DNA of 64,000 nt. Origin: Ambrosia x helenae (taxonomy: Eukaryota; Streptophyta; Magnoliopsida; Asterales; Asteraceae). The position numbers were made by a program, and so were the translations under genes. The stretch lies in NCBI GenBank assembly GCA_030844895.1, contig CM061223.1, forward strand, positions 31,672,561 to 31,736,560, given 5' to 3'. This document shows positions 54,864-64,000 of the stretch, piece by piece; the first letter of the stretch is position 1; every line of letters starts with the position of its first letter. Under the pieces are notes generated by a model. It was given only the letters and a program-made list of their open reading frames with translations. It searched no databases and was not told the DNA's origin.

Positions 54864-57719
54864 ACTAGCCTTCCAAGAAGACGATCGTTTTTTGAAAATA
54901 TCTATAATCGAGTCCTAGTTGTTTATACGGTTCATGTTAGCACCCACCTATCTCCTCCTAACCACCCTAATAACTTCATTTAATACCCAACCATCCTAAC
55001 CCACTTATAAATACCACTCCTATCCACCCTTTAATCCCTTGTCCATCCTTAATCTCTCTACAATCACTCTCTAATCCTCCAAGTTTTGAGCAAACTTCCT
55101 GATAACACATCAGTAAGTTTTCCAAGCTCAAACCTTCTTTCTTTTCTGTTTTTCTTCCTCTTTTCTATCTAAAACTCTTTGGAGAAACCTCTAGGACCTT
55201 CCCCATATTTATCCACAGAAGTGTGATAAGGGTAGAGCACCTAAAAGGGGTCCCAAAGGTGTTTGTTTTCTGAATTGTTTTAATGTCCTAAGATAGTTTG
55301 TTGTGAAGGAACCAACCAAGTTTACTAACAATCTAATGTTAAAAAGATTTGTGCTATGGTATTGGGTGACAAAGGAGAGTCAAGACTCATCCAAATCAGT
55401 CCCCGAACTTTACTTAAACATCTTAGCTATACTATATAATAATATAAGCATATACTTTTAAGTTTCTATCTTACTAGCTTATTATTAATCTTTGGAAGGT
55501 TTGTGGTTACACCGTAACTTACCAACTCTCTTGACCCTTCTTGTGCTACAGATTTATCCACACTAGAAAGGGGAAATCCCGTGTCCAAAACCCACGTTTA
55601 TTCCATAAGCGAAGTGGTTATGACATGAACCTATCAAATGGATTCACATTCCTAACTTTATACCATCCGAATCATCTATGATGGTTTTATGCTTGGTCTA
55701 ACTTAATCTCATGACCATCCGGATTGCCCTAAAGGCAATTTGTGCTTGGTTTGCCTAAAAGGCTTGCATGACTCTCGTGAATCTATAATCTAAACTCGAA
55801 CCTAAGACCCTTTATTCTCTAATTCTAGTTAACCAAGGCTAAGGAACTAACCTCCCAAGACTCGTCTTTGGAGCCTTACTAAACGCACCCAAAGGTGAGT
55901 TCATACTTGTCCCCTTTTACTCTTTATCACTTTCGGGGTGTAAACATGTATCATATGCAAAACACACTAATGCTTTCATAAACACACATGCTCAATCTAT
56001 TAAACATACTTATATGCTACTTGCCATGCTTATGATTCTTAGATACTTAGACATAAATCATTAACTATTATTAGCCCATTTAACATGTATAGCGCTATAG
56101 GACTAGCACACCGCCCCCTTTATGGGTCATTGTTATGATTTAAACAGCCTAGCATGAATATGTTAGGTATACGCTGTGGTACTCGCGGGTTTGAGTTATG
56201 TCTTTTGTATGATATGTATGTGCAATGCTATAGTATGAGATTTGAGTAAACCATTCTAAAATACTATGTATGTAAACTAAAACTAGTATGCTCACCAATG
56301 CTTTATGTGTTGACGGATATTTATACATGTTGAGGAAACGTTTGATAGAGGGTATCCAAGAAAAACTACTTAGGATTTGGCTAGAAACCCACGCTAGTTT
56401 AAATTATATATTTTAATGTTGTACTTCTCCTTTATGAAACAATTTATATTTCGGTTATCTTCTAGACAATGATTATGCCAAGAATGAAATTTTATCTTTA
56501 AATTATATTGTCACGAATTCTAGTGTCATGAAGTCTTTGAACAATCTATCCCAAGTCTCGCCCCGATGTATTCCGCCATCGGTTGGGGTGTGACATCAAC
56601 GGTCACAATAATCGACAACTAAATGTAAATTACGTAAGCCAAAACATTAAGTTTTAATGACATAAACCAACAGTGGAAGCATAATCTTGTTTACAATCAA
56701 AAGACGTAACGTAGACTGAAAGCATTATTTAAAACATGCACTAGAACCTAGACGCCGTGTAAGATCCCGTGCGCCTAATCCATTGAGTGCTACCTTAGCG
56801 ACCTGAGAAAACATGCCAAAAATGTCAACATATAATGCTGGTGAGCTCACAGGTTTTACAAAAGAGTTTCCATAAGTTTGAAAAGATCATTCCTGTTAAT
56901 ACTATGTTATAAGAACGTTAGCTAGACGTTAAGTATCATTACTACTACGAGTTGGAAAACATTACGGACATGTAACCCCGATAAGTATGCCCGGAATGTA
57001 TGAATCACCTTCATCATCTGTGACTCCGAAAGTTAGAGACAATATGCACCCGCCCGGCATCCTGCCGTCGGGTGGGGATAGTCAAGCCCAATAGATCTAT
57101 CCACATTTCCCCCGTTGTGTATACCCAAATATTCATGGTTTACCGTGGGACTTCCTGACGAAACGCCCGTATAGTAAACAACAATAACCATATTATAACA
57201 TGACCTTTAAGAAATGTAAGTATGAAGCATGTTTCTTCCCGAAAGCAAAATAGTAAAAGCGGGGTTGTGACACTCACCTTAGGTTGCGTTACTTGAAAAA
57301 AGTTAATTCAATAAGCTATGATAGCCATAAATAGTGGCGACCTATCATGAGACGTATATAAGTACTCAGACTAATAACATGTAGGTTAACTAGTCCCCGA
57401 ATGTCCAGACCATAACCATGTATGTTTGAAAACACATTTGAGCGTTAAACTGACCGCACAAGACAAGACCCAACATCCCATTGGTGACCCGACATCCCAC
57501 GTGTTAACCAAGAACAAGAAATCAAGCAATCACATGCAACTATGCACTTAACACACATACATGTTCACTACGTCTATAATACGGGTCATATATAGCATAA
57601 ACGAGTCCGAACACGTGTTATCAGGTTATTAGACATGCCACAGGGTTCCTAACATGTTCCTAGATGTCAAACCATGTTTCGGGATGCCAAAATACACTTA
57701 CAACAACAAAACACACGAT

Positions 57720-57890
57720 TAGGAATCAAACAAGCAATTAGGAAATTCAACAGGCAATTAGGAAAGCTAATTGCTTCTTCGTCAGGCAATTAGAGGGCTA
57801 CTCGCCCCTTATAGCAGGCGATTAGGGGCTAATCGCCCCCTCTATCAGGCGAGTAGCTTCGCTACTTGTCCCCTGCAGTAGACGGGCCAC
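57720..57890. repeat. Palindrome block in LARD-like LTR
   Basis: Repeats of CAATTAGGAA then GGCGATTAG-GGG-CTAATCGCC (a perfect 9-bp hairpin, 57817-57837) and GGCGAGTAG-CTTCG-CTACTTGTC. It lies about 800 bp downstream of the TATA box in the minus-strand sense. Confidence 0.8.
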
Positions 57891-58658
57891 TTTCGCGCGT
57901 TTAACCGTCCAAATCAGATCCGAAACATGTAAAAACACCCAACATCAAATCCAAATCATTAAACAACCCATTCCAAGTGAAAACCCCCTAATTTATCACT
58001 GATCTAACACCCTAATTGCAAATATTGCCCAAAATGGAAATGTACTATGAAACATCAAACATGCATAACTTTCCCTAAATGGTAAATAACCAGATCTCAT
58101 CACCTACAACATTGCAAATCATCATCCCACTATTATTACATCATCCTTTTATAAACCCTAACATCAAACAATCATCAAATCATATCATATCATAACATCC
58201 TAAATCCTCAAGAATCACTCAAACGGGTCAAAATGCATATTATCATCAAAGCACCATAATAATTGTTCAAAACCTTAGGAAAACGTCTTAACAACTCATA
58301 CATATCAATAAAACATCAAACACATGAAAATATTCATGTTTCAATCATTAAAAACCGTTTCTTGCATGAATACACCACATAGAACAAGTATGAAGGTTTA
58401 ACTTGTTTTAGAAACTTATTTCAAGGGTTTTCAAAGACACAAACTTGATAAAACTAGGTCTGGACCTTTGGGAACCAAAATATCAACATTACAAAGGTTT
58501 AGGATAGATAACACACCTTGGATTTTGCAAAAAAGGAAGTGTAAGCTTAGGGATGATGGGTTTTAGGGCAAAAACAAGTTCCAGAGGTGTATTATGGTGT
58601 GAGAGAGGCTTGGGACGAGTTAGGGTTGCATAAATGGTGTTTTACAAGTCAAGGGTGG

Positions 58659-58666
58659 TATTTATA
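58659..58666 (-). promoter_or_regulatory. TATA box of LARD-like 3' LTR
   Basis: The minus strand has CCTATAAATACC. A palindrome block begins about 20 bp upstream in the transcription sense (58688 onward). Confidence 0.5.
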
Positions 58667-58687
58667 GGTGTTTCTAGTCGTTCCAGC

Positions 58688-58795
58688 TGCAGCAGGCGAG
58701 TAGCCCCAGGTTACAGGCGAGTAGGGCTAATCGCTCCTAATTACTGGCGAGTAGGGGCTAATCGCCCCTACTACTCGCCCCCCTGCAGAGCTGTT
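58688..58795. repeat. Palindrome block upstream of TATA
   Basis: GGCGAGTAG occurs three times, CTAATCGC twice and CTACTCGCC once within 110 bp, allowing several alternative hairpins. It is flanked by the inverted pair CAGCTGCAG / CTGCAGAGCTG. Confidence 0.8.
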
Positions 58796-59163
58796 TGGGT
58801 TTTTGGCGCGTTAAACACTATTTTAACATTTATAAGCACGTATTCACATACCGATAAGTCATATAATGATTATAAACACATAATGCATGATAACTAACAC
58901 GTTCACATTCGTTCACCAATTCTCGGGACTCGAGACTTGCGTGTGTGCGTTAAACCCGACGATTCTATAAATCACCAATCCTTGTACACATGGTTATGGA
59001 CTGACTCCTAATGATCCCGTGGATCATTGTAATGACTCCCGATGATTCCTGGAACCATCATAATGACTCAATTGACCCGGTTAAGTGTAACGTATGCATG
59101 ACTCGCTAAGGTAGACTTACTAGTTTGACCAATGTTACTAACCTGAGTTTGCCGGGTGTCACA

Positions 59164-60143
59164 TCATCCCTCTGTTGAAAGAATTTTGTCCTGAAAATTG
59201 CCCAAGGCCAAAAGGAAGAGACGAAAGAAGGAAAATTTTCCGGTTGCTACAATCGTAGACAAGCATTAGAAGCCCAACTACTCTAAAGTGCAATATAGAT
59301 AAGAATTTCCAAATGAACGATCACTTTAGAGGTGTACTGTGACAAGTACGAGTGCAAGATAGTGTGTTAGTGAGTGTGTCCATTGGAGTATAGAAGGGAG
59401 ATGTTCGAATCTTGAACAGATCCCAGAGTAACACCGATGAGTCACTCCATTGTACACCACTGCCGCGCAATGTCAACAGGATCGATTTTTCCCCTTTCAT
59501 ATTAAGACGTAGACGAAATGATAAGATACGAAGAGAGGAACTAAGATTCCCACCAGGTGAAATGGTAACGAAACCAACAAAGAGGTGTCCCTCAATAAGG
59601 TGGTCCTGGTTAACAATAGACTCTACTAAGAGAGCGAAGGATAGGCTTCCACAACTTGGAAGGTTTTTTCATTATACCGGTCAGTCAAAGATAAGGTTCA
59701 ACAAGGACTCAAACAAACGAAACTGATGGTAAGAACTGCGTGTTGCATAAGTAGGGAGTTTCTTTTGCAAACGATTTAGCACCGTGATTACCCATGATTG
59801 GTAGCCCAATCACAAAGTTCACTAGGGTTTCCATGTAACCCAAATTATGATTTCGTGTGCACCCGAAATATTTATTTGCTGCGCATGGTCCTCCAGGTGT
59901 GCTTTAGTTTGAGTTTCGAATCATATGACAAAGAATACTTGAGTAGGAACAACCAGTTCCTATCTGATGTAACATATGATGTAATGTAATGTGCAAAAAA
60001 TGTTGACAACCCTTTAGTAGTTGGCAAATTTCCAACTTGTTTTTACTCATATATATGTGAGTGTCTAGTGTGTGAGACTCGGCTATTGACTAGACTTTAA
60101 ATGCAGTCCTAGTTCAGTATAACCATCAGCTCTGATACCAATC
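59164..60143 (-). other. LARD-like interior, non-coding
   Basis: 980 bp between the LTRs. The minus strand starts with a primer site, GATTGGTATCAGAGC (complement 60129-60143), and ends with AACAGAGGGATGA (complement 59164-59176) as polypurine tract. I see no gag, protease or pol motif. A 104-codon ORF on the plus strand (59412-59726) is antisense to the element and lacks any domain. Confidence 0.7.
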
Positions 60144-61085
60144 TGTCACACCTTCAAATTCCACATTCGGGGTTTTACCATGAGGTGCGTGACACGCCAG
60201 GATCTATGTCAACAGACACAATGAACGAAAACTATACGAGAAAAGATTACGTTTGAAAACAACCACGCTGATTAAAAGTTTAGCGGAAGCATAAAAAGTT
60301 TACAAACTCAAAAGTAATGATTGAAAAGTTACAACAAAAAAAAAACACAAATTAATGTTTGAAAAGTAATGTCAAACGATGCTCGAACAGCGAAAATGTA
60401 ACAATAAAATGCAGTGTGACTTTGTGCGTCCTATTCCTTGATTGTTGCCTTAGCGACCTGAGAAAACATGCTAAAACTGTTCAACATATAATGCTGGTAA
60501 GTCTAGAGGTATTGTATCATAAGTAGTTAGAGAAAAACCGGATTCACATTCAATACTCATTATATTAAAATGTCCCGAAAACAATGTTGGTAATTCACAC
60601 TACTGTGTGTATCATTGTTCGCTCCACTATTTGACTCATTGTTCGCTTTACTGTTCGTACCTTGTTTGTCTAAAATAGTTTGTTCATATGCAAGTAATAT
60701 AATAATGCAACCCTCGTAAGTTAGTAAATCGTAGCATGTTTCTCCCCAATGAAAAACACAGTTTAAAGGGGTTGTGGAACTCACCTTAGGTCGCGTCTTC
60801 TTTTTGTAAGGTACCCGACATGTATGAGAGTCCCAACTACGGGAAACCTATCATCCGACGTCTATAAGTGAGTTGTCTGATAACATGATGGTCAATTAAC
60901 CCTTGGTTGTCCAAACTGTGACTTTGTATGTTTGTAAAAGCGTTTAATGTTTGACACGACCACACAAGACTCGACATCCCGTTGGTGACCCATTATATCA
61001 GTTTAATCAAGTATATATGGTTCTCAAACAAGTAATGCACATAAAACAGTTGGTTTATACAAAAGATTCATAATTTTTCACGTTT

Positions 61086-61108
61086 GTGCGAATGAGTACC
61101 TATTCGCA
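61086..61108. repeat. Hairpin GTGCGAAT / ATTCGCAC
   Basis: A perfect 8-bp inverted repeat around GAGTACCT. It occupies the LTR position that holds GGCGATTAG palindromes in the other LTR. Confidence 0.8.
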
Positions 61109-61918
61109 CCATGCAGCTGAAAAACCATTTTTACAAACAAAAACCCTTCAAATCTGATTGAAAACCCAACGAAACATAACCAAACACTGCAGTCACATCA
61201 ATCTAACCTAATAGCATGTTATCACACCTGAATCAATCATCAATTTGTTCATTTTGTATATCAAATCACATGTTTCCAAAAATAGCAAATTATGGAGATG
61301 TCACATCAATTGCATGAAAACTTTACCCAAAATAGAAATCATTGAAATAAATCTAAAACGTTCATTTCCAGGTTACCAAACATAGATTAGATCATCCCAA
61401 TGTATTCCTAATCATGTTATTATCATCATACTCATGTTACAAGCACTAGATCTACAACATAAACCCCCAAAATGAGTCAAAGTTCACAAAACATCAATCA
61501 ATCTTTCAAAACATTACCTAAACAATCCCAAATCATTTAAACATCAATTAATCAACACAAAACACAAAAACCCCAATTATATGGTCACGAACATCATCTA
61601 AACTTGTGTTATTATAAGAAAACTCGTTTTTTAGCTCTAGATCTAGTTTAGAAAGGTTCTAGAAAGGTTTTTATTTAAGAAAACCCTTTGAAATCAGATA
61701 TGGACACTTAGGGTTTATAAAAAATGTATAAAAATGTAATGAAAAGGGTTTAGATGATTAACACACCTTAAATCTTCACTTGATATTGTATATAAACTTG
61801 TTTTGGCTTAAGGATCCAAGAAATAAGGGCAAAAACTCGTTTCTACAGGTTGGGGTTTTAAGAGAGCTCTTGGGGGCGAGTTAGGGTTTTAAAAATGAGG
61901 AAAATGAGTGAAGGATGG

Positions 61919-61926
61919 TATTTATA
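61919..61926 (-). promoter_or_regulatory. TATA box of LARD-like 5' LTR
   Basis: The minus strand has CCTATAAATACC, the same as in the left LTR, with a repeat block directly upstream in the transcription sense. Confidence 0.55.
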
Positions 61927-61936
61927 GGTTGTTGTC

Positions 61937-62168
61937 ATTCGCTAGGGCATTGGTGCGAATGAGAAACATATTTGGTGCGAATTAGACTCATTTGGTGCAA
62001 ATGCGACTCCTTTGGTGCGAATGAGGCTTATTTGGTGTGATTGAGAGATCTAATGACTCATTCTTACCAATTTTTATAAGAATGAGAGATCCGGTGACTA
62101 ATTCTTATCAAATTTTATAAGAATGAGTGATCCGGTGACTCATTCTTACCAATTTTTACAAGAATGAG
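61937..62168. repeat. Repeat block upstream of TATA: TGGTGCGAAT and CTCATTCTTA hairpins
   Basis: Five TTTGGTGCGAAT-like units about 20-22 bp apart (61950-62045), then three units of ACTCATTCTTACCAATTTTT-ATAAGAATGAG form spaced about 50 bp, each a 9-10-bp hairpin. Sequence is unrelated to the block in the left LTR, but its position is the same. Confidence 0.8.
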
Positions 62169-62577
62169 TGTTTTTCCAAGTTTTTCATGTTTAACTTTTG
62201 AACCCGATATATCTAGGGTCGGTTACGAACCCGGTAGCACGTCTTATTATACAAATCACTTATTATCAGGTTAATTCACATAAACACGTATTTGCAAGTT
62301 ATAAATAACCATAAGGCATTCGATTCACAACTAGTTAACTTTATCTTGTTATTTCACCAACGTACGAGATACAAGACTTGTGTGCATGTGTGTGTTTACC
62401 CAATCATTTCCCGAATAATCAAACCATGGATGTTGTGTGTATAAACCAACTCTTGATGATTTTCCCGAATTATCAAACCTACTCAACTAATCCAATTAAG
62501 TACATTTTATGTATGTTTTGCTAAGAGAGACTTATATGTTTGCCAAAAGTATTAACCGAGGTTTGCCGGGTGTCACA

Positions 62578-62905
62578 CCGATCCAAAGATTCTCGGGTAT
62601 ACCCATTAAAAAAATGGCCTTGTTTATATATTTCTTAGGCCTTATTAAATTAACGTTCACATTTATTTGTAATCAGTGTTCGATCAGTTATGTTCGTTCA
62701 TCTATATTCCACAATGTTTGATTATTTGTGTTAGTTTACATTCGTGACCTGTTCGTTTATACTATTAATGAACAATACGTAAACGAAGACTCACATTTTA
62801 TTAACGAACAAACACAAATAAGAAAACAAAATTCGTCTAATTGTTCGTGTTCGGTTAAAATTAAACAATGAACACAAACATGCGCGCCTCATTCGTTTGT
62901 GACGC
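62578..62905. repeat. GTTCG-rich MITE remnant
   Basis: Carries GTTCGTTCATCTATATTC, also found near 5478 in the left GTTCG-rich repeat, plus GTTCGTGTTCGG and AACGAACAAACAC stretches. No clear ends. Confidence 0.4.
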
Positions 62906-63188
62906 ATTTTCAACAAAACCTTAATTTTAGAAAAACCCCGTCGCAAACCAATTACTACACATTTGTAACACAATTTTCAATGCATTTCCTACGAAAACAT
63001 GGTGTAGGAAATTTGTGACGCATTTCCTACGCAATTTCCTAAGAATTTGTAAATATATTGTGTCGCAAATTTGCTAAAAAAATTATAGTTTTTTGTTTGT
63101 CACAAATGAGTAGCAACTTTGTTAAAATTTGTGACACATTTTTTCCGTAAGAAAATTTTGTAGCAAAATGTCACTTTTCTAATAGTAT
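62906..63188. repeat. CACTA-like terminal fragment
   Basis: Many GTGACGCATTTCCTACG / TTGTGACACATTT-type subterminal repeats lead to CACTTTTCTAATAGT. Read from the right this gives ACTATTAGAAAAGTG, close to the CACTACTAGAAAAA end common in plant CACTA elements. Only one end is seen. Confidence 0.4.
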
Positions 63189-64000
63189 TATGAGGCTAGC
63201 CCACTTGGTAGAGACATATTGTTTCAGATTCATCTTAGACTAAAAAAGTAATTTATAATATTGGTGTAATGTAAAGCATGAGTGTAAGCATTGCTATTAA
63301 ACTGAAAACTGAAAAAAATAAGTAAATCAAGAGCAGCAACAAACATAACCAGAAAGATTTTTAAATATAGACCTTTATAATTATTCAAATATGGATTTTG
63401 AATCCTCTTCATTATATTCTTTTATTCAATCAACTATTTTGAACAATATACCAGTTTTGTTCATGAATGTCTCATAAAACGTGTAATGTCTTGAATATAG
63501 ATTTAGTCATTTTCTACATTACCATCAGCAAGAAAGTCATGGTAGAACGTTATATTTGCCGGAAAGAGGGTTAACATCAATAGGATTTTTGAGGAGCTTC
63601 AAGCGATGCTTTCTTGTCGGTTACACATAGGGTCAAGCATGGTGTCATTACTTGGGAAAATTGATTATATTTTAATGGTTAGGTTTCATGATTTGGGTTC
63701 ATGGAGGTGTAATGGCCTGAGGTTTGTATTTGTTTGGTCTAGTGTCTTGCTAGGCTCAAACTTTTTGTATATTTGTTGGATGATATGAATGAAGTTGTTT
63801 GCCTTTAAAAAAATTATTTTTGTATATTGTTAATCAAGCATTAAAGTTTTCTTATAAGGCACTGTTGTGGCACGCGAGAGCAACAACGCGACCACCTTCA
63901 AACCATTGTTCCGGCAATCACTTGCGTGGAGGTGTTATGGCTCGCTTCAGGCCATCGCTCGCATCCCCTTCAAAATCCAAGCAATCGCGCCGCGACTATG
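63189..64000. other. No recognised feature
   Basis: Non-coding, AT-rich to about 63840, then a more GC-rich 160 bp up to the window edge with GGCTCGC-type words. No ORF with a recognisable domain. Confidence 0.45.

Larger units (their letters stand above)
53472..54936 (-). mobile_element. 5'-truncated LINE (L1-type plant)
   Basis: A minus-strand element ending in an A17 tail (T run at 53472-53488). It is cut off at the 5' side near 54936, keeping only the last part of ORF2. Possible diverged target duplication: TTAACCCCACC (53461-53471) and TTAGCACCCACC (54937-54948). It lies inside a gypsy LTR, so it is younger than that LTR. Confidence 0.85.
52895..56595 (+). repeat. 3' LTR of the broken gypsy element, split by a LINE
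   Basis: Starts TGTAACATTTGTAC after the polypurine tract and ends GGTTGGGGTGTGACA. Without the LINE it is about 2.2 kb. It has TTATAAATACC (near 55001) as a TATA-like box and a CTCACC-TTGACGG motif at 56288-56336 shared with the other long LTRs. A related, shorter copy is at 32826-33870. It abuts the next LTR element without a gap. Confidence 0.8.
56596..59163 (-). repeat. LARD-like element, 3' LTR
   Basis: On the minus strand begins TGTGACACCCGGCAAAC (complement ending at 59163). It carries two blocks of GGCGATTAG / GGCGAGTAG palindromes (57720-57890 and 58690-58795). The conserved motif lies at 56800-56850. Confidence 0.75.
56596..62577 (-). mobile_element. Non-autonomous LTR element (LARD-like)
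   Basis: Two direct repeats of about 2.5 kb (56596-59163 and 60144-62577) flank 980 bp of non-coding DNA. On the minus strand the order is 5' LTR (right), initiator-Met primer site, interior, polypurine-type tract, 3' LTR (left). There are no gag or pol motifs in either strand. The outer 65 bp of the left LTR are missing where it meets the gypsy LTR. The LTRs differ considerably, so it is old. It shares the CTCACC-TTGAC-TTTCTCAGGT motif with the gypsy LTRs, which suggests a Tekay-type helper. Confidence 0.75.
60144..62577 (-). repeat. LARD-like element, 5' LTR
   Basis: On the plus strand runs from TGTCACACCTTC to GCCGGGTGTCACA. It shares its order and many blocks with the left LTR (TTAGCGACCTGAGAAAACATG at 60451 onward; TTTGCCGGGTGTCACA at the end) but has different palindromes: GTGCGAAT / ATTCGCAC and CTCATTCTTA / TAAGAATGAG. 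Confidence 0.75.

Noticed and set aside
59412..59726. 104-codon ORF in the LARD-like interior
   Set aside because: Antisense to the element's direction, with no domain and no similarity to gag.
63606..63788. 60-codon ORF near the right edge
   Set aside because: Short, with hydrophobic low-information sequence and no context.

Overview
The window looks like plant nuclear DNA. It is AT-rich and holds plant-type Ty1/copia and Ty3/gypsy LTR retrotransposons with initiator-Met tRNA primer sites, a plant LINE, hAT-type MITEs, a Helitron-like element and CACTA-like ends. I see no intact host gene. The only host-gene trace is a broken fragment of a purple acid phosphatase near 9.8-10.0 kb. The style of the retroelement proteins makes me think of Asteraceae, but that is an inference from memory.

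Layout. 1-13 kb: small DNA elements. Three hAT-type MITEs have 8-bp target duplications (357-1042, 1131-1875, 6411-7183). A candidate Helitron (2266-5290) contains two LTR-like repeats. There are elements with long inverted ends (7805-8970, 11148-11668), a candidate gene-fragment carrier (9045-10640), and a 3' LTR remnant of a minus-strand copia element (12148-12508). 14.6-29.8 kb: a decayed minus-strand copia element of about 12.2 kb (15747-27981) with gag, protease, integrase, RT, RNase H and a very long extra ORF between RNase H and the 3' LTR, as in Sirevirus-like elements. Its flank, including a tRNA-derived SINE head, is duplicated on the other side and followed by a third LTR. 30-33 kb: a possible copia LTR carrying a hAT MITE, then unassigned DNA.

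32.8-56.6 kb: nested gypsy DNA. An old gypsy LTR piece (32781-33870) is followed by two diverged 1.59-kb tandem units with GCACGGGCGTGC-type palindromes upstream of a TATA box. The second unit is split by a very young, intact chromovirus (36111-50322; 3.72-kb LTRs, ACAAA target duplication, LTRs differing at about six places). Its gag-pol frame is open only if a 79-bp GT-AG intron in gag is removed, and it has an extra 480-residue ORF upstream of gag. After it come a broken gypsy pol fragment (51262-52856) and its 3' LTR (52895-56595), which is itself split by a 5'-truncated LINE.

56.6-62.6 kb: a minus-strand non-autonomous LTR element (about 2.5-kb LTRs, about 1 kb of non-coding interior). 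It shares an LTR motif with the gypsy elements, so it may depend on them for its proteins. 62.6-64 kb: MITE and CACTA-like remnants, then nothing recognised.

The least explained signal is structural. Several long LTR-type repeats carry arrays of short hairpins. Hairpin sequence differs between families, but in four places the array sits just upstream of a TATA box. In the young chromovirus, four hairpins about 90 bp apart share one identical 8-nt loop while their stems differ and still pair.
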